This document shows, one piece after another, positions 15,614 to 24,949 of a stretch of 36,280 bases of DNA (within the stretch, counting starts at the first letter, position 1; every line of letters starts with the position of its first letter). Made by a program: the position numbers and the translations under genes. The stretch comes from Streptomyces beijiangensis (GTDB lineage: Bacteria > Actinomycetota > Actinomycetes > Streptomycetales > Streptomycetaceae): positions 1 through 36,280 of the forward strand of contig NZ_JAFLRJ010000103.1 in the NCBI RefSeq assembly GCF_017315755.1, in the 5' to 3' direction. The notes beneath the pieces are model-generated. The model was not told the DNA's origin and searched no databases. It saw nothing but the letters and a program-made list of their open reading frames with translations.

Positions 15614-16495
15614 GTGGAGGAGATTTCTTTTCCGACGGCCCGCTTCGAGGAGCACAGGCCCCGGCTGAGGGCGGTCGCGTACCGGATCCTCGGCTCGCTC
15701 AGCGACGCCGACGACGCCGTCCAGGAGACCTGGCTGCGATTCCACCGCACCGACACCGCCGGCGTCGAGAACCTGGCCGCATGGCTCACCACGGTGGTGG
15801 GGCGCGTCTGCCTCAACATGCTGCGCTCGCGTGCGACCCGGCGCGAGGAACCCATGGACGCGTACGTTCCCGACGAGACGGCCCGCAGCAAGGGCGGCGT
15901 GGACCCCGAGGAGGAGGCGCTGCTCGCCGACTCGGTCGGGCTCGCCCTCCTCGTGGTCCTGGACACGCTCTCGCCGCCCGAGCGGATCGCCTTCGTCCTG
16001 CACGACATGTTCGCCGTGCCCTTCGACGAGATCGCCCCGCTGGTCGGCCAGTCGACCGCCACGACGCGGCAGTTGGCGAGCCGCGCACGGCGCCGGGTCA
16101 AGGGCGGCACCCCGGTCCCCGACGCCGACCTCGCCCTGCAGCGCCAGGTCGTCGACGCCTTCCTGGCCGCCACGCGCGGCGGGGACTTCGAGGCGCTGGT
16201 CGCCCTGCTCCACGCGGATGTGGTGCTCCGCGCCGACCGGTCGGTCATCCCGACCCCCGAACCCGTCATGGTCAGCGGCGCGCAGGCCGTGGCCAAGGGT
16301 GCGATGGCCGCCACGGGCCGTGCCCGGTTCACCGGTGCCGTGCTCATCGACGGCGCGGTCGGTCTGGCGATGGCTCCGCGGGGACGGCTGCGGCTGGTCC
16401 TCGCCTTCACGTTCGCGGCCGGTGTGATCACCGGGATCGACGTGATCGCGGACGAGCGGCTCGGCCGGCTCGAACTGGCCGTACCCGCGGGCTGA
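15614..16495 (+). CDS. ECF sigma factor with SnoaL-like C-terminal extension (ECF41/SigJ-like)
   Basis: This 293-residue protein has sigma region 2 (about 8-75) with YRILGSLSDADDAVQETWLR and region 4 (about 110-165) with LSPPERIAFVLHDMF and TATTRQLASRARRRV. An extra 120-residue domain of SnoaL_2 type follows (about 175-290), as in ECF41 and the SigJ group. That fused domain regulates the sigma factor in place of an anti-sigma factor. The WLPEPL and DGGG signatures of canonical ECF41 are not present in clear form, so a related SnoaL-containing ECF group is possible. It starts with GTG at 15614, GAGGAAGGA lying about 9 bases before. It is divergent from the NmrA-like gene, its likely target. 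Confidence 0.88.
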   Translation: MEEISFPTARFEEHRPRLRAVAYRILGSLSDADDAVQETWLRFHRTDTAGVENLAAWLTTVVGRVCLNMLRSRATRREEPMDAYVPDETARSKGGVDPEEEALLADSVGLALLVVLDTLSPPERIAFVLHDMFAVPFDEIAPLVGQSTATTRQLASRARRRVKGGTPVPDADLALQRQVVDAFLAATRGGDFEALVALLHADVVLRADRSVIPTPEPVMVSGAQAVAKGAMAATGRARFTGAVLIDGAVGLAMAPRGRLRLVLAFTFAAGVITGIDVIADERLGRLELAVPAG

Positions 16496-16500
16496 TCGCG

Positions 16501-17388
16501 TCAGCGGCGGCCGAGCACCTCCGCCATCCTCGTCAGCCCGTCGTCGCCATGGCCCAGGCCGATGGCACGGCGGGCCGTCGACTCGGCCGCGCGCATCAGG
16601 CTCGCGTCGATTCCGTGGGCCTCCGAGGCGTGGACGACATGGGCCATGGTCGACACCGCCGAGGTCAGCGGATTGCCCTCGCCGGAGTAGCTGCCGTTGT
16701 CCACCTCACCGGCGGACTGCTCGAAGAGCGGCGGGAGGATCGCGCCGATGCCCTGGGCGAACGGGGCCAGTTCCCGGGCCGAGATGCCTTCGGCCCGCGC
16801 GAGGGCCAGCGCGTGCGTGAAGCCCGCCATCGCGGTCCAGAAGAGGTCGAGCAGGGCGATGTCGTACGCCGCCGCCCTGCCGATGTCCTCGCCGAGGTGG
16901 GTGTGCGTGCCGTTCAGCGCGTCGAGGACCGGGCGGTGCTCCTGGTGGAGTCCGGCCGGGCCGCTGTAGAGGAACACGGAGGCCGGTGTGCCGATGGTGG
17001 TGGTCGGCGTCATGATCGCCCCGTCCAGGTACCGGATGCCGTGCCCGGACGCCCAGTCGGCGGTGGAACGGGACCGGTCCGGGATGTCGGCGCTCAGGTT
17101 CACCAGCGTGCGGCCCTTGAGCGCGGCGGTGACCTCCTCGCGCCGCAGGATCGCGTCCGAGGCGTCGTAATTCACCACGCAGATGACGGTCAACTCGCTT
17201 GCCGCGACGGCCTCTTCGGCCGATACAGCGACGACAGCGCCCCGCTCGGCCAGCTCCCGGCCCTTGCCCGGCGTCCGGTTCCAGACCGTGGTGCGCAGAC
17301 CCGCGTCCAGGAAAGCGCCTGCCAGGGCCCGGCCCATCGGACCCAGACCGAGGACGGTGACGGCAGACTGGGGGGTGTGGTCGGACAT
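16501..17388 (-). CDS. Imine reductase-like NAD(P)-dependent oxidoreductase (6PGDH fold)
   Basis: This 295-residue protein starts with the NADPH-binding motif VTVLGLGPMGRALAGAFL (GLGPMG at 14-19) and TTVWNRTPGKGRELAERGA, in which NRTxxK recognises the 2'-phosphate of NADPH. These features and the C-terminal helical domain with DIALLDLFWTAMAGFTHALA are those of the imine reductase/reductive aminase family; beta-hydroxyacid dehydrogenases share the fold but not that C-terminal pattern. The active-site Lys of beta-hydroxyacid dehydrogenases is not apparent. GGGAG precedes the ATG at 17388. It lies 59 bases from the HxlR gene in the opposite direction and is probably repressed by it. Its natural substrate cannot be inferred. 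Confidence 0.85.
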   Translation of the reverse strand: MSDHTPQSAVTVLGLGPMGRALAGAFLDAGLRTTVWNRTPGKGRELAERGAVVAVSAEEAVAASELTVICVVNYDASDAILRREEVTAALKGRTLVNLSADIPDRSRSTADWASGHGIRYLDGAIMTPTTTIGTPASVFLYSGPAGLHQEHRPVLDALNGTHTHLGEDIGRAAAYDIALLDLFWTAMAGFTHALALARAEGISARELAPFAQGIGAILPPLFEQSAGEVDNGSYSGEGNPLTSAVSTMAHVVHASEAHGIDASLMRAAESTARRAIGLGHGDDGLTRMAEVLGRR

Positions 17389-17400
17389 GATGCAACTCCC

Positions 17401-17420
17401 GTATGAATACGTATGGATAG
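17401..17420. promoter_or_regulatory. Candidate HxlR operator in divergent promoter
   Basis: Two near-identical 10-mers lie in tandem, GTATGAATAC (17401-17410) and GTATGGATAG (17411-17420), with the perfect palindrome ATACGTAT (17407-17414) across their join. This A/T-rich patch lies between the imine-reductase-like gene and the HxlR gene, where both -10 regions should be. Binding by the HxlR protein is inferred. Confidence 0.5.
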
Positions 17421-17447
17421 CGTGAAATGGCGACAAAGGGGATGACG

Positions 17448-17798
17448 ATGACGCGCAGCCGTGCACAGGACCCGAACGTCTGTGGAGTGACCGCCGCGAT
17501 CGCCGTGATCGACGGCAAGTGGAAGACAGCCCTGCTGTGGCTGCTGGAGGACGGTGCGCACCGTCCCGGCGAACTGCGCCGCAAGCTGCCGGGCCTCAGT
17601 GAGAAAGTGCTGACCCAGGCGCTCCGCGAGATGGAGACCGACGGTCTGGTGCACCGCGAGGTGCACGACGAACTGCCCCTGAAGACGGTGTACTCACTGA
17701 CCCCGTTCGGCCGTGAGCTGTCCGACGCGCTGGCTCCTCTCTCGGACTGGGGGCACCGCCGTCTGGAGCGGCTCCCCAAGGACCGGCTGGCTTCCTGA
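17448..17798 (+). CDS. HxlR-family transcriptional regulator
   Basis: From the ATG at 17448 this is 116 residues; AAAGGGG lies 6 bases ahead, giving it a better ribosome site than the in-frame ATGs at 17427 and 17442. The single domain is HxlR-type winged helix: IAVIDGKWKTALLWLLEDGAHRPGELR, then LSEKVLTQALREMETDGLVHRE and PLKTVYSLTPFGREL. One Cys (in NVCGVTAA) lies ahead of the first helix, the position of the redox or electrophile-sensing Cys in HxlR proteins such as HypR and YodB. It probably controls the divergent NADPH oxidoreductase in response to electrophiles; this is inference from position and the Cys. Confidence 0.88.
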   Translation: MTRSRAQDPNVCGVTAAIAVIDGKWKTALLWLLEDGAHRPGELRRKLPGLSEKVLTQALREMETDGLVHREVHDELPLKTVYSLTPFGRELSDALAPLSDWGHRRLERLPKDRLAS

Positions 17799-17832
17799 CC
17801 ACAAGGTTCGCCGGACCTCGGCGCGGCGACAA

Positions 17833-17854
17833 GTACCCACAAATAAGTGGGTGC
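17833..17854 (+). terminator. Hairpin after the HxlR gene
   Basis: ACCCAC (17835-17840), loop AAATAA, GTGGGT (17847-17852), extended by a T-G and a G-C pair to an 8-pair stem. It starts 35 bases after the HxlR stop and is followed by G-rich sequence without a T-run, so termination is plausible but not certain. Confidence 0.45.
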
Positions 17855-17931
17855 GGGGGGATGCGGGGCGGCGCGGGGCCGGTCGAAAACCAGTGGCACG
17901 CACGGGTGCGCCCCGCATAGCCTGCGCGCTC

Positions 17932-19350
17932 GTGACTGATGATCCGAAGATGGCCGAGCACGCCCCGGTACGGTCCGAGGCCGACGGGGACGGTCTGTTC
18001 TCCCGGACGTACGCGGCCGCCACCCTCAGTTTCGCCGCGGTGATGTTCCTGACCGGATTCGCCGCCCTGGCCGTGGTGCCCACCCTCCCGGTCGCCGCCC
18101 GCGACCTCGGCGCGGTACCGCTCTTCCCGCTGGTGGCAGGCTGTTTCGTGGCCGCGAGCCTGCTCGGCGGGGTGCTCGGCGGCGACTGGGCCGACCGGGT
18201 CGGGGCGCGCAGGCCGCTGGCCGCCGGCATGGTGCTCGCTGTGATCACCCTGCTGGTCTCGGCCACCAGCACCTCGATCTGGCAGCTGGCAGCGGGCCGC
18301 TTCCTGGACGGGATATCCGCCGGGATGGTGGCCGTCTCCATCAACACCGCGATCGGCCAGGCCTACCCCGCCCGGCTCCAGCCGCGCGCCCTGTCCCTGA
18401 TGAGCGCCTGCTGGATCGTGCCGTCACTGACCGGCCCTCCGCTGGCGGGCCTGGTGGCCGACTGGTGGTCCTGGCGCGCGGTGTTCTACGGGCTGGCCGC
18501 GCTGACCCTGATCCCGTCACTGGTCGTCGTGGCACTGCTGCGCGAGCGCTCCGGGACGCCCGAGCGCGCGGCGAGGGGGGAGCGGCTGCCGCGCCCTCCG
18601 CTCCTCGTCGCCGCTGCGGTGAGCGTGGGCGCGGCGCTAGCCCAGTACGCCGTCTCCGGCTGGGATGTACGCCATCTGCTGTGCGCGGCAGGGGGATTGG
18701 CTGTGCTGGCGGTCTTCGCGCCCCGGCTGGTCCCGACGGGCACCTGGCATGCCGTACGAGGGCTGCCGGCCACGGTGCTGCTGCGGGGCCTGAGTTCGGG
18801 CACCTTCTTCACCGTGGAGGCCTTCGTCCCCCTGCTCCTGGTCACCGAACGCCACGTGCCCCCGGCCATGACCGGCCTCGTCTTCACCGGGGCCGCCATC
18901 GCCTGGGCCGCCTCGTCCTGGGTGCAGGGCCATCTGCTGGCGGACCACCCGCGCGACCGGCTGGTCGCGGCCGGCGCGCTGATCATGGCGGTGGCGGTCG
19001 CGCTCGCCGTCGTGGGGACGATCCCTTCGACGCCGTCGCCAGTTGCCGCGTCCGCGATGATCGTCGCGGCGGTGGGCATGGGCCTGCTGACCCCTTCCCT
19101 CACGCTGCTCTCCCTCGCCCACAGCCCGGCCGACCGCCAGGGCTACGCCGGCAGCGCGATGCAGACCAGCCAGAATCTGGGGCAGATCGCGATCCTCGGT
19201 GTGGCCTCCGCGGTGTTCAACGCGGGCCTGGCGATTGGCTCCAGCGAACTGGCGGGCTATGGGGCGGCGTTCGGACTCCTTCTCGTACCGACATTCCTGG
19301 CTGCTCTGCTGGCTTCACGCGCAGGGCACTTGGCTAATCTGCACGGATGA
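17932..19350 (+). CDS. MFS transporter, 12-TM (YnfM/AraJ-like)
   Basis: This transporter has about 472 residues. Helices begin at about residue 25 (AAATLSFAAVMFLTGFAALAVV). Motif A reads GDWADRVGARRPLAAGM, and after helix 4 comes GRFLDGISAGMVAVSINTAI, as in YnfM/arabinose-efflux-type MFS carriers. Two sets of six helices are separated by a basic loop (about 205-225). The GTG at 17932 was chosen because it lies 8 bases after a TANNNT box (TAGCCT, 17918-17923) without any ribosome site, a leaderless arrangement; an ATG at 17950 also lacks a ribosome site. Its stop overlaps the start of the large regulator as ATGA, so the two are co-expressed. Possible exporter for a compound sensed by the regulator. 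Confidence 0.87.
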   Translation: MTDDPKMAEHAPVRSEADGDGLFSRTYAAATLSFAAVMFLTGFAALAVVPTLPVAARDLGAVPLFPLVAGCFVAASLLGGVLGGDWADRVGARRPLAAGMVLAVITLLVSATSTSIWQLAAGRFLDGISAGMVAVSINTAIGQAYPARLQPRALSLMSACWIVPSLTGPPLAGLVADWWSWRAVFYGLAALTLIPSLVVVALLRERSGTPERAARGERLPRPPLLVAAAVSVGAALAQYAVSGWDVRHLLCAAGGLAVLAVFAPRLVPTGTWHAVRGLPATVLLRGLSSGTFFTVEAFVPLLLVTERHVPPAMTGLVFTGAAIAWAASSWVQGHLLADHPRDRLVAAGALIMAVAVALAVVGTIPSTPSPVAASAMIVAAVGMGLLTPSLTLLSLAHSPADRQGYAGSAMQTSQNLGQIAILGVASAVFNAGLAIGSSELAGYGAAFGLLLVPTFLAALLASRAGHLANLHG

Positions 19351-22300
19351 CCATCGATCTGACGCTGCTGCCGCGTGTCGCCTACCGCGGACAGGAAGTC
19401 ACCGCGCCCCGGCTCCGCGGTCTCCTCGCGCTGCTCGCGGGCGACCTCCGCACGGGCTGCGGCACCGAGCGGCTCGTGGAAGGGCTGTGGCTGCCGGACG
19501 AGCTGCCGGAGCGCCCGGGGAAGGCGCTGCAGGTTCTCGTGTCCAGGGCGCGGGCGCAATTGGGCGCCGATGTTCTCGTCGCGACGCCGACCGGGTATCG
19601 GCTCGTACTCGCGGAGGAACAGGTCGACAGCTCTGCCCTGTTGCTGCACGCAGCCGCCGGGGCGGACCGGGCCAGGGCGGGGGACCACGCGGGATCGCTG
19701 GCCTCGGCCACCGCCGGTCTCGCGCTGTGGGAGGGCACTTTCGACGGGTCGGGCGACGGCGACGACCCCGTGGCCGCGCTGCGCGCCGATCGGGCCCCCG
19801 TCCACGCCGCTCTCGTACGCGCGCAGGCGCTCGCCCTCGCCCGCCTCGGACGGCACGCGGAGGCGTCCGGGCCGCTGGCCGCGGCGGTGTCCGGGCATCC
19901 GCGCGACGAGGAGGTGCTCGGCGAACTGCTGCGCGGCGAGGCGGCGACGGCGGGACCGTCCGCGGCGCTGATGCGGTACGAGGCGTACCGCCGCGAACTG
20001 CGCGACGACCTCGGTACGGATCCGGGCGCCGGGCTCAAGGCCGTACAGCAGGAGCTGCTGCGGGGCGAGGCGCCCGTGGCCAGGCACGGCGTGCCGCACG
20101 AGCCGAACCCGCTCCTCGGCCGTGACGAGGACATCGCGGCGGTGGAGCGGCTGTTGAGCACCTCCCGCGCTGTCACCGTCGTCGGCCCGGGCGGCCTCGG
20201 CAAGACCAGGCTCGCGCACGCCGTCAGCCGCAGGGCCGGGCAGCGCGTGGTGTATTTCGTGCCGCTCGCCGGTGTCACGGCGGACGAGGACGTGGCCGCG
20301 GAGGTGGCCTCCGCGCTCGGCGCCGGTGCCGTGAGCGGTCCCGCTGCCGCCGATCCGGTGTCCGGGATCCTCGGCGTGCTCGGATCCGGGCCCGCCCTGC
20401 TGGTGCTCGACAACTGCGAGCAGATCGTCCGGGGCGCCGCGGACCTCGTACAGGCCCTCGTATCGTCGTCGAAGGACCTGCGGGTGCTCGCCACCAGCCG
20501 GGCGCCTTTCGGCCTGACGTCGGAGGCGGTGTACGCGCTGCCCGAGCTCGGGCTCGACACCTCGGTCGAGCTGTTCGTGCAGCGGGCCAGGGCCGCCAGG
20601 GCGGGTGTGGAACTGCCGCCGGACGCGGTGGCCGGGCTCTGCCGCCACCTCGACGGGCTGCCGCTCGCCGTGGAGCTGGCGGCGGCACGGGTGCGGGTGC
20701 TCTCGGTGGAGGAGATCGCCCGCCGCCTGGGGGACCGGTTCGCGCTGCTGCGCGGCGGGGTGCGGGACGTGCCGGAGCGCCACCGCACGCTGCACGCGGT
20801 CGTGGAGTGGAGCTGGAACCTGCTCGCGGAGGACGCAAGGGCCGCGCTGCGCACGCTGTCCGTCTTCCCCGGCGGATTCCTGGGGGACGCGGCGGAGCAG
20901 GTGCTCGGCGACGATGCGCTGTTCCTGCTGGAGGAGCTGGCAGGTCAGTCGCTGATCACGGTCGCCGACACCCCGGCGGGTGTCCGGTTCCGGATGCTGG
21001 AGACCGTACGGGAGTTCAGTGCGGTACGGCGTACGGAGGCAGGCGAGGACGACGTGACAGTCAGTCGACTCCTCCTGTGGGCACGGGACTTCGGGGTCGC
21101 CCACCACGACGCGCTCTTCGGCCCGGAGACATCGGCAGCCTGGGAGCGGATCAAGGCCGAGCAGGACAATCTCGTACTGGCCCTGCGGTACGCCCTGGCC
21201 CGTACGGACAACCCCGCCACCGCCGCACTCGCCGCCGTCCTCGCCGGCCTGTGGTCCACCGGCACCAACTATCCGCGCCTGGTCGCCCTCGCCGAGGACA
21301 CAGGACCGCCGCTGTCGCACTACCACCCCGGACCCGAGTACGTCGAAGTCGCCCGCACAGCAGCGGTGTTGGGCACGGTGACCGTGTTCATGGGTCCAGG
21401 TCCGCGCGCCGTACGCCAGCTCGTCACCCTCCGGCGGCTGCCCCAGGCCCCGCCGGACACGCTGATGCGCGCCACCGCTCTCGTGCTGTGCGCGATCCCC
21501 GGGATACGCCCTCCCGGCTACGACGCGCTGCGCGAGCTCTGCGACAGCGACCAGCCGCTGCTCTCCGGCATGGCCGAGTGCGTCGCCTGCTACGTCTGGG
21601 AGTTCGAGCACGACATCGACCGCGCGCTCGTCTCGGCCCGCCGTACGGTCGCCGGCCTCGCGCCGGTCGACAATCCGTCCGTACAGCTCATGGTGCATTC
21701 CCGGCTGAGCGAGCTGTGCCTGCGGACGGGGCGGGGCGAGGAGGCGTACGAGCATCTCCGTGTGGCGCTCACCTTGCTCCCGCGGCTCGGCGACGGGCAC
21801 GACTACATCGGGATCCGCTCGCTCCTCGTCCTCGCCTGCCTGCAGCGCGGCGAACCCGACGAGGCCGAGTACTGGCTGCGTCAGTCGGAGATCGACAAGG
21901 CCCCGAAGCAGGACGACTTCTACCGGCCCGACCTGGGCGGGCGTGCCGAGATCGCGCTCGCCCGCGGGCTGACGGAGGTCGGGCTCGGGCTGTGGCGCGG
22001 CACGGTGGAGCGCATGCTCGCGGCCGGTCCGACGGGCGACGGCGGCGCCCCGCTCGACCCGTGGGCGTACCTGATCCAGTCGGTGGCGGTGACGGCCCAC
22101 GCGCACGCGGGCCGGACCGAACTGGTCGCCGAGATCGTCGACCGGCTGCGGCAGCGGCTGCTGACACTGCTCGCCGAACCGGTCGGCTCGCCCTCCGAAC
22201 TCCCCTTGTACGGAACGGTCCTGCACGCCCTCGGCGCGGTGGGACTCGCGTCCGGCGACGCCGGTGCCGTTCGGATGGTCGCGTTGGCCGAACGGCTGGG

Positions 22301-22481
22301 TGTGATGCGGGAGTTCCAGCCGACGATGTCGGCGGACCGCGCCCGCGAGGCGGTCCTGGCCGCCGGGAACGCCGACGGGGCGGCGTACACCGACGCGGTG
22401 TCGGAGTACGCCGCCCTGGGGCGGGACGAGTTGCGGGACGCAGCCCGCGCTGTCATGGCCGTTACTTCGGGTCGCGGTTGA
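19347..22481 (+). CDS. AfsR/SARP-like regulator: BTAD, NB-ARC and TPR domains
   Basis: This 1044-residue protein opens with an OmpR-type winged helix (about 1-90; LRGLLALLAGDLRTG and LVEGLW) and a bacterial transcriptional activation domain (about 95-240). A STAND NTPase follows with Walker A GPGGLGKTRLA (about 279-289), Walker B ALLVLDNCEQI (about 350-360) and LATSRAPFGL. After the winged domain of the NB-ARC region (LPLAVELAAARVRVLS onward) come about 450 residues of TPR-like helical repeats. This is the AfsR class of cluster-situated or pleiotropic activators of secondary metabolism. It is translationally coupled to the MFS gene. Its last 20 bases overlap the 3' end of the convergent ABC permease. 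No biosynthetic enzymes are in the window, so its target is unknown. Confidence 0.9.
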   Translation: MTIDLTLLPRVAYRGQEVTAPRLRGLLALLAGDLRTGCGTERLVEGLWLPDELPERPGKALQVLVSRARAQLGADVLVATPTGYRLVLAEEQVDSSALLLHAAAGADRARAGDHAGSLASATAGLALWEGTFDGSGDGDDPVAALRADRAPVHAALVRAQALALARLGRHAEASGPLAAAVSGHPRDEEVLGELLRGEAATAGPSAALMRYEAYRRELRDDLGTDPGAGLKAVQQELLRGEAPVARHGVPHEPNPLLGRDEDIAAVERLLSTSRAVTVVGPGGLGKTRLAHAVSRRAGQRVVYFVPLAGVTADEDVAAEVASALGAGAVSGPAAADPVSGILGVLGSGPALLVLDNCEQIVRGAADLVQALVSSSKDLRVLATSRAPFGLTSEAVYALPELGLDTSVELFVQRARAARAGVELPPDAVAGLCRHLDGLPLAVELAAARVRVLSVEEIARRLGDRFALLRGGVRDVPERHRTLHAVVEWSWNLLAEDARAALRTLSVFPGGFLGDAAEQVLGDDALFLLEELAGQSLITVADTPAGVRFRMLETVREFSAVRRTEAGEDDVTVSRLLLWARDFGVAHHDALFGPETSAAWERIKAEQDNLVLALRYALARTDNPATAALAAVLAGLWSTGTNYPRLVALAEDTGPPLSHYHPGPEYVEVARTAAVLGTVTVFMGPGPRAVRQLVTLRRLPQAPPDTLMRATALVLCAIPGIRPPGYDALRELCDSDQPLLSGMAECVACYVWEFEHDIDRALVSARRTVAGLAPVDNPSVQLMVHSRLSELCLRTGRGEEAYEHLRVALTLLPRLGDGHDYIGIRSLLVLACLQRGEPDEAEYWLRQSEIDKAPKQDDFYRPDLGGRAEIALARGLTEVGLGLWRGTVERMLAAGPTGDGGAPLDPWAYLIQSVAVTAHAHAGRTELVAEIVDRLRQRLLTLLAEPVGSPSELPLYGTVLHALGAVGLASGDAGAVRMVALAERLGVMREFQPTMSADRAREAVLAAGNADGAAYTDAVSEYAALGRDELRDAARAVMAVTSGRG

Positions 22482-23243
22482 ACGAGGCCGTCGACCAGCG
22501 GTAGCCGAGCACCGCCAGGGCGACGCACCAGAGGATCGCGATCCACCAGTTGTTGCCGATCTCGGTGCCGAGCAGCAGCCCGCGCAGGGTCTCGATGGCC
22601 GGGGTGAAGGGCTGGTACTCGGCGATCGGCTGGAACCAGCCCGGCATCGTGTCGGCAGGGATGAAGGCGCTGGAGATGAGCGGCAGCAGGATCAGCGGCT
22701 GCGCACTGTTGGCGGCCGCCTCGGCGTTCGGGCTGGCCATGCCCATCCCGACCGCGATCCAGATGAGCGCCAGCGAGAACAGGGCGAGCAGTCCGAGCGC
22801 CGCCAGCCACTCCAGGGGCGTGGCATCGGTGGACCGGAACCCGATGGCGATGGCGACGGCGCCGACGAGGACCACGCTGGCGAGGCACTGCATGAGGCTG
22901 CCGATGACATGCCCGATGAGCACCGACCCGCGGTGGATCGCCATCGTACGGAAGCGGGCGATGATCCCCTCGTTCATGTCGGTCGAGACGGAGACCGCGG
23001 TCCCGATGACGGTGCCGCCGATGGTCATCATCAGGATGCCGGGGACGATGTAGGCGACGTAGTCGGAGCGGTCGGAGCCGCCGATGCCGGCGCTCATCAC
23101 ATCTCCGAAGATGTAGACGAAGAGCAGCAGCAGCATGATCGGCGTGAGCAGCAGGTTCAGGGTGAGGGACGGGTAGCGGCGCGCGTGCAGCAGGTTGCGT
23201 CGCAGCATCGTGTTCGAGTCGCGTACGGCGAGGGCGAGGGTAC

Positions 23244-23247
<4 letters not shown>
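22462..23247 (-). CDS. ABC-2 permease, DrrB-like
   Basis: This 261-residue permease has six helices (about 28-48, 63-85, 110-135, 140-165, 172-195 and 230-250). It contains the ABC-2 consensus PGILMMTIGGTVIGTAVSVSTDMNEGI, typical of the DrrB/daunorubicin-resistance permeases, and a later GWFQPIAEYQPFTPAIETLRGLL, the conserved C-terminal segment of that family. Its start overlaps the ATPase stop as ATGA, so it is translated with the ATPase. The stop lies inside the 3' end of the convergent SARP-like gene. The family exports hydrophobic drugs such as anthracyclines, and in many Streptomyces loci the substrate is unknown. Confidence 0.92.
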
Positions 23248-24224
<977 letters not shown>

Positions 24225-24295
24225 GCCGAGGAGATTGCGGCAGGCCGCATTCAGCGCGCTTTCACGGTGGTTTCAGCGCCCTGAATCCAGGAAGG

Positions 24296-24322
24296 CGTCA
24301 CACTTCCGGGCCGGCCGGTGTC
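24296..24322 (+). promoter_or_regulatory. Candidate ECF41-type promoter of the CMD-sigma operon
   Basis: CGTCACA (24296-24302), 16 bases, TGTC (24319-24322), against the ECF41 consensus TGTCACA and CGTC: 6 of 7 and 3 of 4 positions. Transcription would start near 24330, 40 bases before the ATG of the CMD gene, which then reads into the sigma gene, giving autoregulation. The candidate at 15586-15612 has the same spacing. Confidence 0.55.
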
Positions 24323-24370
24323 TTCATGTCCGACAGCAGAACACGCACCGTTCCGTCCCAGGAGGACACC

Positions 24371-24949
24371 ATGGCACTGCGCATCGCGAAGGCCGAGCTT
24401 CCCACCGAGCTCAAGGAAAACATGATCAAGCAGCTCGGGGCCGTACCCGAGAACGTCGAGGTCCTGTGGCACAGCCCCCAAGCGGCCCAGGACAACCTGG
24501 AGTTCGGCGCGAAGGTGGGTGCGTGGACCGCGATCGACGCGGGTCTCACCTCATTCGCGCACATGGCCGTCGCGTCGATGGTCGGCTGCAGCTGGTGCCT
24601 CGACGTCGGCTACTTCCAGGCCGCCAACGTGAACCTGGATCTGGCAAAGGCGAGCCAGGTGCCGCGCTGGAGGGAGACGGACGTGTTCACACCGCTGGAG
24701 CGGGACGTGATGGAGTACGCCGAGTCCATGACGGAGACGCCGATGACCGTCACCGACGAGCAGTACGCGAGCCTGCTCGACCGGCTCGGGGCCCCGGCGA
24801 TGATCGAGCTCACCGCGTTCATCGCCTACGTCAACCTGGCCACCAGGGCCAACGTGGCCAACGGCGTCGCGTCGCAGGGATTCTCCGCCGCATGCGAAAT
24901 CCCGTTGGCCGTACGCCCCGAGACATCCCGGGTAGCGTCGACCGCATGA
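24371..24949 (+). CDS. CMD-family protein with CxxC (AhpD-like)
   Basis: This 192-residue alpha-helical protein has one CMD domain (about 50-140). The motif MVGCSWCLDVGYF carries the CxxC pair of AhpD-type alkylhydroperoxidases in the family; a Glu-based relay is less clear. LTAFIAYVNLATRANVA near the end is typical of the larger actinomycete members. AGGAGG ahead of the ATG at 24371 decides the start. The stop overlaps the ECF41 sigma start as ATGA. ECF41 genes commonly sit next to carboxymuconolactone decarboxylase, oxidoreductase or epimerase genes, so this is the classic partner. Probable role: peroxide or electrophile handling; the reaction is unproved for this group. Confidence 0.9.
   Translation: MALRIAKAELPTELKENMIKQLGAVPENVEVLWHSPQAAQDNLEFGAKVGAWTAIDAGLTSFAHMAVASMVGCSWCLDVGYFQAANVNLDLAKASQVPRWRETDVFTPLERDVMEYAESMTETPMTVTDEQYASLLDRLGAPAMIELTAFIAYVNLATRANVANGVASQGFSAACEIPLAVRPETSRVASTA

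Noticed and set aside
19257..22226. 989-codon minus-strand frame opposite the SARP-like regulator.
   Set aside because: No recognisable domain; composition typical of a reverse-frame shadow.
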